Below, piece by piece: positions 1-5,034 of a stretch of DNA of 5,397 nt (the first letter of the stretch is position 1; every line of letters begins with the position of its first letter). The notes beneath the pieces were generated by a model. It was not told the origin of the DNA. It did no database searches and worked only from the letters and a program-made list of their open reading frames with translations. The position numbers were made by a program, and so were the translations under genes. The DNA lies in the NCBI GenBank assembly GCA_019347995.1, contig JAHWKH010000187.1, forward strand, positions 1-5,397, given 5' to 3'. Origin of the DNA: Gemmatimonadota bacterium. GTDB taxonomy: Bacteria; Gemmatimonadota; Gemmatimonadetes; Longimicrobiales; UBA6960.

Positions 1-479
1 GCATCAACGCAGCACGCGAGGCACCCGGGACCGGCGAGACCATCGACCAGCTTGACCAGGCATTGCAGGCGCTGGGCGGCGCTCAGTCGCTGGTCGGGTG
101 GATCGGCGATACGACGCTGGCGGTCGTCGCCAACGGCACCGACGTGCCCGTGGAGCGCATCTCTCCCATCGCCTCGTACTACTCGACGGTGAGCCGCATG
201 ACGCCGGAAGGGTGGAAGTTCTATCCCCAGCAGGCGCTCACCCGGATGGAGGCGCTGAAGACCTACACCCTCAACAACGCGTACGCAGGCTTCGAGGAGG
301 ATACGAAGGGCTCCCTCACGCCGGGCAAGTACGCCGACATCACGGTCCTGGACCGGGACATCCTGACGGTTCCGGAGGAGGAGATCCCCGACACGCGGGT
401 GGTCATGACCATCGTGGGCGGCGAGATCCGCTACCGCGGCGGCGAGGCGATGACGGCCATGGGTGGATCGGGTCGATGA
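1..479 (+). CDS. YtcJ-like metal-dependent amidohydrolase (Amidohydro_3), C-terminal part
   Basis: The 5' end lies outside the window; the frame is open from base 3 and gives 158 residues to the TGA at 477-479. From residue 42 it reads as the end of a YtcJ-type amidohydrolase: ANGTDVPVE (D47 is the expected metal-ligand/catalytic Asp at the end of the barrel), then a PIASYYSTVSR stretch, TYTLNNAYAGFEED, and the closing KGSLTPGKYADITVLDRD and VVMTIVGGEIRY strands typical of the C-terminal small beta domain. The family hydrolyses C-N bonds in amides or cyclic amides using one or two metal ions; the substrate cannot be told from this fragment. Whether it is exported is unknown because the N-terminus is missing. 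Residues 1-41 do not look like the usual YtcJ sequence and lack the expected QPxH-type motif (see findings). The stop overlaps the next start (ATGA), so the two are probably one operon and translationally coupled. Family call is firm; function is not. Confidence 0.88.
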   Translation, partial: INAAREAPGTGETIDQLDQALQALGGAQSLVGWIGDTTLAVVANGTDVPVERISPIASYYSTVSRMTPEGWKFYPQQALTRMEALKTYTLNNAYAGFEEDTKGSLTPGKYADITVLDRDILTVPEEEIPDTRVVMTIVGGEIRYRGGEAMTAMGGSGR

Positions 480-988
480 AGCCCGTGACGGCTCGGCTCG
501 CGACGCTGGCCGTCGCCCTGGCCATGGTGGCCTGCGGGGCGCCCGACCCGGCGCCCGACGCCCCGCCGGAGATGCGCTCGGCCGAGCCCCGGGGCGCGCT
601 GGCCGAGATCGAGCACATCCACCCCGAAGGCGTGGCGCGTCTGCCCGTCTTCACGCCCGCCGTGCGGGTCGGCGATCTCATCTTCCTGTCCGGCGCCATC
701 GGAACGAAGCCGGACGAGCTCGCCCTGGTGGAGGGCGGCATCCGCGCCGAGACGCAGCAGACGCTGGAGAACATCCGCACCGTGTTGCACGCCGCGGGCG
801 CCGACCTGGAGGACGTGGTGAAGTGCTCGGTGTTCCTGGCCGACATCGAGGACTACGCCGCCATGAACGAGGTCTACGGACCCTTCTGGGGGGGCACGCC
901 GCCGGCGCGTTCGGCGCTGGCGGGGAGCGGGCTGGCGCTGGGCGCCCTGGTCGAGATCGAGTGCATCGCCCGGGCTCCGGGGATCTGA
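476..988 (+). CDS. RidA-family (YjgF/YER057c/UK114) protein with a lipoprotein signal peptide
   Basis: The protein has 170 residues. Residues 1-20 form a lipoprotein signal: basic K2/R7, a hydrophobic core, then MVAC with C20 as the likely lipidated cysteine. A Pro/Ala-rich linker follows to about residue 45. The RidA domain spans about 46-168: FLSGAIG near 70-76, TQQTLENIRTVLHAAGADL at 93-111, VVKCSVFLADIEDY at 114-127 and NEVYGPFW at 131-138. R145 in PPARSAL matches the substrate-carboxylate Arg (E. coli RidA R105), and E160 in VEIE matches the catalytic Glu (E120), at the same 15-residue spacing. The position of E. coli C107 is alanine. RidA enzymes hydrolyse reactive enamine/imine intermediates to keto acids plus ammonia and are usually cytosolic; this one is predicted to be membrane-anchored outside the cytoplasm. 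The ATG start is fixed by the 4-base overlap with the amidohydrolase stop and by the signal peptide. It could be a non-deaminase RidA subgroup, but the retained Arg and Glu argue for activity. Confidence 0.93.
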   Translation: MKPVTARLATLAVALAMVACGAPDPAPDAPPEMRSAEPRGALAEIEHIHPEGVARLPVFTPAVRVGDLIFLSGAIGTKPDELALVEGGIRAETQQTLENIRTVLHAAGADLEDVVKCSVFLADIEDYAAMNEVYGPFWGGTPPARSALAGSGLALGALVEIECIARAPGI

Positions 989-999
989 GGGGGGGGCTC

Positions 1000-1045
1000 C
1001 GGGGCGGATCGGACCATCCCGGCTCGCCCGACGCTCGTCGCCCCG
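1000..1045. terminator. candidate bidirectional terminator in the convergent spacer
   Basis: The 58-bp spacer between the converging RidA and GGDEF genes contains a perfect 7-bp inverted repeat, CGGGGCG at 1000-1006 and CGCCCCG at 1039-1045, with a 32-base loop that can itself pair weakly (GGAT...ATCC). There is no T tract on either strand, so it does not meet the usual intrinsic-terminator pattern, and GC-rich DNA produces such pairs by chance. The position between two convergent stop codons is the main argument. Confidence 0.2.
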
Positions 1046-1046
1046 C

Positions 1047-2066
1047 TCAGGTCTCGACGAAGCGAACGCCACCCTCGCCCGAGGGCTTGAACCCCCGCAG
1101 GACACGGTCGGCGCGGGCCATCAGATCCTGGAAGCTGCGAGCGTGGTCCGGGTAGAGCGCCACCGCGGCGCGGGCGCCCACACGGAAGGACCGCCCTTCC
1201 ACGAAGTAGGGCGCTTGCAGGTGCGCGACGATGCGAGCCGCCCCGGCGCGAGCCTCCGCGGCATCGGTCACGCCCGACAGCAGGACGACGAACTCGTCTC
1301 CCCCGACCCGGGCGGCCATGTCGGAGGCGCGCCGGGCCGCCTCGAGGCGCTTGCCCACGGCGCGCAGGAGCGCGTCGCCCGCGGGATGCCCGACGCGGTC
1401 GTTCACCGACTTGAAATCCACCAGGTCGAGGAACACCAGTCCCACGCGTAGCGCCTTCCGCTGTGCCAGGGCCATGGTCTGCGCGGCGCGCAGCTCCAGG
1501 AGCCGGCGGTTGGGCAGCCCCGTGAGCGCATCGTGGAACGCCATGGTGCGCAGGCCTTCCTCCTCCGCCCGCCGCTCCGTCACGTCCACCAGGAGGCGGA
1601 TGACGCCGGGGGCGCCTTCCCCGGCCACCACGGCGGCGCGGTCCAGCGCCCAGAGATCGTGCCCCTCGCGATGCCGCAGGCGCACCTCGTCCCCCGCGTT
1701 GGCGTCGCCCGACTTGAGCGCCCGCCGCCGCTCGAGCCATGCGTCGCGCTCGGCGAACAGCTCCGAGGCGTGACGTCCCTCCATCGCCGACGCCTCGTCG
1801 TAGCCGAGGAGCTCGGCCAGCGCGGCGTTGCAGCGCACGATCCGCCCGTCCAGCGCCTCGAAGAGCGTGGGGACGGGGCTCACGTCGAAGAGCAGTTCGA
1901 ACGAAGGCGCGGATCCAGGGCCGGCGTCGGTGGCGGTGACGGGGCTTCGGACCGCGTCGTCGGCGGCTATGGGCTCGCTCCGCTCGAGTTTCAGGGGATC
2001 CACGTGGCCGAGGTCCGTCGTCGAGACGTGTTGCGGTGGGAGGCCGGACGGCACCCCTCGATGCAT
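1047..2066 (-). CDS. PAS-GGDEF protein, putative diguanylate cyclase
   Basis: The protein has 339 residues and no transmembrane segment or signal peptide that I can see. Residues 1-54 are low-complexity. A PAS domain covers about 55-167 (GRIVRCNAALAELLGYD at 74-90, ending in LLVDVTERR). The GGDEF domain runs from about 173 to 337: FHDALTGLPNRR at 177-188, then D214, N222 and D231, matching the metal-binding Asp and the two guanine-contacting residues of PleD at identical spacing, and GGDEF at 255-259. R246-A-S-D249 lies five residues before GGDEF, the exact position of the c-di-GMP inhibitory I-site. It should condense two GTP to c-di-GMP in the cytoplasm, with the PAS domain sensing an unknown signal. 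Oddities are DLVDFK in place of the usual DxDxFK, and a degenerate C-terminus (ADRVLRGFK instead of ADxALYxAK). ATG 2066 is the most upstream start in this frame, but its Shine-Dalgarno is weak; GTG codons at 2054 and 2003 are alternatives. It is transcribed away from the zinc-ribbon gene. Confidence 0.9.
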   Translation of the reverse strand: MHRGVPSGLPPQHVSTTDLGHVDPLKLERSEPIAADDAVRSPVTATDAGPGSAPSFELLFDVSPVPTLFEALDGRIVRCNAALAELLGYDEASAMEGRHASELFAERDAWLERRRALKSGDANAGDEVRLRHREGHDLWALDRAAVVAGEGAPGVIRLLVDVTERRAEEEGLRTMAFHDALTGLPNRRLLELRAAQTMALAQRKALRVGLVFLDLVDFKSVNDRVGHPAGDALLRAVGKRLEAARRASDMAARVGGDEFVVLLSGVTDAAEARAGAARIVAHLQAPYFVEGRSFRVGARAAVALYPDHARSFQDLMARADRVLRGFKPSGEGGVRFVET

Positions 2067-2148
2067 CCATGCAAGGGCTCGGCCATGTCGAACCAGAGGC
2101 GGACGGCGGTCCGTCCGAACCCGCTGCGAACCGAGGGCGGATGCTCAC
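2067..2148. promoter_or_regulatory. divergent intergenic control region
   Basis: This 82-bp spacer separates the divergent starts of the GGDEF gene and the zinc-ribbon gene, so it should carry promoters for both (inference). It contains a perfect inverted repeat, CGGACGG-CGGT-CCGTCCG at 2100-2117. CGAACC occurs three times in the same orientation, at 2089, 2116 and 2127; the last two are 11 bases apart, about one helical turn. I see no convincing -35/-10 pair. A GAGGG at 2133-2137 lies 11 bases before the GTG at 2149 and is the likely ribosome binding site of the plus-strand gene. Confidence 0.4.
2100..2117. repeat. perfect 7-bp inverted repeat, possible operator or hairpin
   Basis: CGGACGG (2100-2106) and CCGTCCG (2111-2117) are exact reverse complements around a 4-base CGGT centre, midway in the divergent spacer. 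It could be an operator for a dimeric regulator or a 5'-UTR hairpin of either gene. The role is not known; only the symmetry is certain. Confidence 0.45.
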
Positions 2149-3204
2149 GTGATCTCACGCTGCCTCTTCTGTCATGCGCCGTTCCGTGAGAATGGCGTGT
2201 TTCCGCGCTTTCCGACCTCTCGCAGGGTCGCCTACGATCCCGTGAGGGGACGGCTGTGGGCGGTGTGCGAGTCGTGCCACCGCTGGACCCTGTGCCCCCT
2301 GGAGGAGCGGGGGGCGGCGCTCCACGACCTGGAGCGGGGGGCGCACGATTCTGCACGAATTGTCGCGCAGACGGCAAATATTTCCCTCCTCGAGATCGGC
2401 GGCACGCTGCTCGTACGGGTGGGTGAAGCAGGGTTGGCGGAGCAGGCGTGGTGGCGGTACGGGCGGGAGCTCAGGAAGCGGAAGGCGTCGTTCGAGAGCC
2501 CACGCTCGCAGGTTACCGCCTATACGTTCGGCGCGCTACAGGCCATCGGAAGGCTGCTGGGCCTGGCCGACGACGACGTCGCCATCGCGTGGGACGACAA
2601 ACCCGTCGCCGACGTGCTCCGCTGGCGGCGCTTCGGTTGGGCCGCGTGGCACGGCCGCAAGCGCCGTCCCTACTGCAACAGCACGCTGCGGGCCCTGCGC
2701 TACGACATGTCCTGGTGGGTCTACCCGCTGCGGGGGCAGGACGGGACCCTGGAGGTGGGGGTTCCCTGCCCCCGCTGCGATCCGTGGACGCCGGACAACG
2801 TCTACCACCTCCGGGGGCCGCAGGCGGAGAACGTCCTGCGGCGCTGCCTCGCCTATCAGAACATCTCGGGGGCCGACACCGCCCTCATCGGGCAGGCCGC
2901 CCGGGCCATCGAGGACGCGGGCTCGGCCGGCGCGTTCGCCCTCGAGACGGTGGACCGACGCCAATGCCTCTGGAAGATGGGGCCCGCAGGCACCGTGGCC
3001 CTCGAGATCGCCCTCAACGAGAGCGTGGAGCAGCGGATGCTCCAGCTCGAGGCCCGGGCCCTGGAGTTCCTCTGGCGCCAGGAGGAGGAGCTGGCGCGCA
3101 TCATCGACGAGCAGCTCACCCCACGCCGCCTGCTGGAGGCGCACCTGAGGAAGCTGCCCGTACGGCTGGTGCCCCGGGGGAACGTGGTGGAGCAGGGGTC
3201 GTGA
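2149..3204 (+). CDS. uncharacterised protein with N-terminal zinc-ribbon-like CxxC pairs
   Basis: This is a 351-residue protein I cannot assign to a named family. C5-L-F-C8 and C40-E-S-C43 form two CxxC knuckles 31 residues apart, the arrangement of a zinc ribbon. A third pair, C207-P-R-C210, lies in the middle. The protein is rich in Trp (13), including WWRYGREL at 101-108 and SWWVYPL at 188-194. Residues 284-335 are strongly helical and charged (for example EFLWRQEEELARIIDEQL), possibly a coiled coil. No signal peptide or membrane segment is visible, so it is probably cytoplasmic. The GTG at 2149 is chosen because it places the first CxxC at the N-terminus, has GAGGG 11 bases upstream and clears the divergent GGDEF gene. 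The frame stays open far upstream only as a shadow over that gene, and the ATG at 2141 is out of frame. It converges on rsmD with a 24-bp spacer. I recall similar unnamed proteins in Gemmatimonadota, but cannot confirm this. Nucleic-acid binding or a structural zinc site are both possible. Confidence 0.8.
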   Translation: MISRCLFCHAPFRENGVFPRFPTSRRVAYDPVRGRLWAVCESCHRWTLCPLEERGAALHDLERGAHDSARIVAQTANISLLEIGGTLLVRVGEAGLAEQAWWRYGRELRKRKASFESPRSQVTAYTFGALQAIGRLLGLADDDVAIAWDDKPVADVLRWRRFGWAAWHGRKRRPYCNSTLRALRYDMSWWVYPLRGQDGTLEVGVPCPRCDPWTPDNVYHLRGPQAENVLRRCLAYQNISGADTALIGQAARAIEDAGSAGAFALETVDRRQCLWKMGPAGTVALEIALNESVEQRMLQLEARALEFLWRQEEELARIIDEQLTPRRLLEAHLRKLPVRLVPRGNVVEQGS

Positions 3205-3228
3205 GGCGGACCACCCCGCCCGCCCACC

Positions 3229-3756
3229 TCAGCTCCGACTCCCGCCCGCCTCGTAGAGGGTGAGCGCCGAATCGCCGAAGGTGCGGGTGCGGCCGCCGCG
3301 GGGCGGATCGCGATCGGCGGCGTGCTCCACCACCAGGACGGCGGCGAACGGGATGGCGCGCCAGGCCCGCACGATGCGCTCCGGGAGCCTCGACGCGTAG
3401 GGCGGATCGGCCAGGGCGACGTCGTACGCGTCCCGTTCCAGCGCCTCGACGAACGGCACCGCGTCCCGCTTGAAGATGCGCGTCCGGTTCCGCACGGGCA
3501 GGCGGGCCACGTTGGCCTTGAGGGCGTGCAGCGCCGGCGGGCCGTTCTCGACGAAATCCACCGACGCGGCGCCGCGGGAGAGCGCCTCCAGCCCCAGGGC
3601 GCCGGTCCCGGAGAACAGGTCCAGCACGCGGGCGCCCCGGATCGCGTCTCCCAGCAGCTCCATGTACGCCACCCGCAGGGCCTCTCCCGTGGGGCGGACG
3701 CGGCCGCCGGGAGAGGTCAGGTCCGTCCCCGCCCAGCGGCCGCCGACGATCCTCAC
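3229..3756 (-). CDS. rsmD: 16S rRNA (guanine(966)-N2)-methyltransferase RsmD
   Basis: The protein has 175 residues, close to the usual 180-200. It opens with MRIVGGRWAG and RPT (21-23), matching the family's MRIIxGxxxG...RPT start. SAM motif I is VLDLFSGTGALGLEALSRGA at 44-63, followed by the acidic E70 that normally contacts the SAM ribose, and the catalytic DPPY at 117-120 that positions the target amino group. RsmD methylates N2 of G966 (E. coli numbering) in 16S rRNA during 30S assembly, in the cytoplasm. The start is GTG at 3754-3756, which directly follows the TAG of the upstream hydrolase gene with no bases between them. GGAGG at 3768-3772, inside that gene, gives 11-base spacing. Translation is therefore probably coupled and the gene co-transcribed with the hydrolases. 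In many bacteria rsmD neighbours coaD; no coaD is present here. The C-terminus (ending GGSRS) is slightly short but complete. Confidence 0.93.
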   Translation of the reverse strand: MRIVGGRWAGTDLTSPGGRVRPTGEALRVAYMELLGDAIRGARVLDLFSGTGALGLEALSRGAASVDFVENGPPALHALKANVARLPVRNRTRIFKRDAVPFVEALERDAYDVALADPPYASRLPERIVRAWRAIPFAAVLVVEHAADRDPPRGGRTRTFGDSALTLYEAGGSRS

Positions 3757-4968
3757 CTACGGCGCCGCCTCCAGCAGGGGCTCCAGCGGCTCCTCGCGCG
3801 CCCCCCGGTCGTCCATCACCGCGAAGTGGGTCTCGGCCGAGGCGTACAGGGCCACGCCGGCGTAGCGCCCCTCCTTGTCCACGATGAAGAAGCGCACGTC
3901 GAAGGCCGGCAGGCCCCGCTCGTCGAGCAGGCGCGGCTCGACCGTGTTCTCCTGGATGCGCCGCAGGGCGGCCATGCCCGCGTCCCTGGGCGCCATCCCC
4001 CTGCGCATGTTCTCCACGATGAGGTAGGAGGAGAGGTTGTATAGGTTGGCCTCGCCGCGCCCGGTGGAGCCGGCTGCGCCCACGCCGTTGTCGACGTAGA
4101 GCCCGGCGCCCAGGATGGGCGAGTCGCCCACGCGCCCGGGGATCTTCCAGGCGAGGCCGCTGGTGGTGGTGACGCCGGCGACGTCGCCATCGGGGGTCAC
4201 GGCGTTGAGGTTCGTGGTGCCCCAGAACGAGTGGGCGGGGATGAGCCCCTCGCGCACCATGTCCAGCCCGGCGTGCAGGTAGGCGTCGGCCCGCCTGCGG
4301 AGCTGACGCGGGGTCAGCGACGCCTCGCCGCCGGGGGGGCGTCCGATGGCGTCCGGGTCGGTCTCGCCGCCGCGCTCCCCCTGGCCCCGCAGCCGCTCCT
4401 CGGGGTCGAGCCAGTGGCCCGGGTCCACGCGCCGCTTCCATTCCAGCCACAGCTCCCGGGAGCGCGGGGTGTTGAGGTCGGGCAGGATCTCGAATCCGAC
4501 GTCGCGGGCGAAGCGCGTGGCCCCCTCCCCGGCGATGAGGTGGTGGTCGGTGAGGCTGGCCACCGCCCGGGCCACCGCCGCCGGCGTAGGCACGCCCTCG
4601 ATGGCGGCCACGCCACCGGCCCAGCGCCGGGGACCGTGCATGCAGCAGGCGTCGAGCTGCACGACGCCGTCGGCGTTGGGGAGGCCGCCGAATCCGATGC
4701 CGCTCTCCTCCGGGTCCAGCTCGGGGATGCGCACGCCCGCCACCAGCGCGTCCAGGACGTCCTCGCCCTCCACGATGCCCCGGAACGCCCGCTCGATGGC
4801 GCTCTCGGGGCCGTCGTTCCGGTAGCGGATGCTGCTCACGTCCGCCACGAGCACCGGGGAGGTGGGCCGGGTGTGGACGGCGGGGGCGCCCTCGAGGGGG
4901 CGGGGGGAGGCCGCGGCCGCTGCGGCGGCGGCGCCGGTCTTCACGAACGTGCGTCGGTCCATGGCCAT
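3757..4968 (-). CDS. glycosylasparaginase-like Ntn hydrolase (asparaginase 2 family), Tat-exported
   Basis: The protein has 403 residues. The N-terminus has a Tat signal: D4-R5-R6-T-F-V-K10, then a run of eight alanines. The mature part is an N4-(beta-N-acetylglucosaminyl)-L-asparaginase/isoaspartyl-peptidase family Ntn hydrolase. Such proteins cut themselves before a Thr that becomes the N-terminal nucleophile of the beta chain. Here that Thr is best placed at T251 in WGTTNLNAV. Downstream family signatures are strong: TTTSGLAWK at 267-275, GRVGDSPILGAGLYVDN at 278-294 (R279 and D282 match the substrate-binding Arg/Asp) and STGRGE at 301-306 (oxyanion region). In the classical enzymes the site reads HDTIG; here H-D is W-G and I-G is T-N. 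The precursor part before T251 is also long (human nucleophile is T206), with a charged insert around 165-245. The likely role is release of aspartate or amino sugar from Asn-linked glycans or isoaspartyl peptides in the periplasm. The first ATG is chosen over the one two codons later for GAGGA at 4979-4983. Confidence 0.88.
   Translation of the reverse strand: MAMDRRTFVKTGAAAAAAAASPRPLEGAPAVHTRPTSPVLVADVSSIRYRNDGPESAIERAFRGIVEGEDVLDALVAGVRIPELDPEESGIGFGGLPNADGVVQLDACCMHGPRRWAGGVAAIEGVPTPAAVARAVASLTDHHLIAGEGATRFARDVGFEILPDLNTPRSRELWLEWKRRVDPGHWLDPEERLRGQGERGGETDPDAIGRPPGGEASLTPRQLRRRADAYLHAGLDMVREGLIPAHSFWGTTNLNAVTPDGDVAGVTTTSGLAWKIPGRVGDSPILGAGLYVDNGVGAAGSTGRGEANLYNLSSYLIVENMRRGMAPRDAGMAALRRIQENTVEPRLLDERGLPAFDVRFFIVDKEGRYAGVALYASAETHFAVMDDRGAREEPLEPLLEAAP
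3768..3772 (-). promoter_or_regulatory. Shine-Dalgarno of rsmD inside the upstream gene
   Basis: On the minus strand this reads GGAGG, 11 bases before the GTG start of rsmD and inside the last codons of the hydrolase gene. It supports the GTG that abuts the TAG stop and a coupled start. Confidence 0.6.
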
Positions 4969-5034
4969 CGAGGGGCTCTCCTCGGAGTCGGAAGGGGCGT
5001 CAAGGGAGCATACACGGGGGCGTCGTGTCCCGCC
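4969..5034 (-). other. 66-bp spacer between the amidase and the Tat hydrolase
   Basis: The spacer holds the ribosome binding site of the downstream gene. A short inverted repeat, ACACG at 5012-5016 with CGTGT at 5024-5028, is too weak to call a terminator. On the minus strand a TATGCT follows it and could be a -10 element, but no matching -35 is visible. Both an internal promoter and plain read-through from the amidase gene are possible. Confidence 0.3.
4979..4983 (-). promoter_or_regulatory. Shine-Dalgarno of the glycosylasparaginase-like gene
   Basis: The minus strand reads GAGGA, 10 bases before ATG 4968 and 16 before the second ATG at 4962. The spacing favours the first ATG. Confidence 0.6.

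Noticed and set aside
98..475. Upstream in-frame extension of the RidA gene
   Set aside because: It overlaps the amidohydrolase completely, translates to Arg/His/Gly-rich low-complexity sequence, and the signal peptide begins exactly at ATG 476.
431..1105. Antisense open frames across the RidA gene
   Set aside because: They have low-complexity composition and no motifs, while the sense strand carries all RidA signatures.
2061..2073. ATGCAT/TGCAT-CC-ATGCA symmetry at the GGDEF start codon
   Set aside because: It is a 5-bp symmetry with a 2-base centre, too short to claim as an operator.
1828..2148. Upstream in-frame extension of the zinc-ribbon gene
   Set aside because: It runs antisense through the start of the GGDEF gene and encodes Arg/Ser-rich shadow sequence; the CxxC module starts right after GTG 2149.
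874..2148. 424-codon open frame on the minus strand over the GGDEF gene
   Set aside because: It is a shadow frame with Arg/Gly-rich composition and no recognisable domain; the other frame has clear PAS and GGDEF motifs.
3322..4044. Plus-strand open frame antisense to rsmD and the Tat hydrolase
   Set aside because: It is rich in Gly, Arg, Gln and His, with no family resemblance, and lies opposite two well-supported genes.
3116..4450. 444-codon open frame on the minus strand, overlapping rsmD and the Tat hydrolase
   Set aside because: It is a shifted frame of those genes, composed almost only of Arg, Gly, Ala and Pro, as expected from GC-rich coding DNA.
4903..4935. GCC-rich run that could be a short tandem repeat
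   Set aside because: It encodes the alanine run in the hydrophobic part of the Tat signal and uses mixed Ala codons, so it is protein-driven composition.
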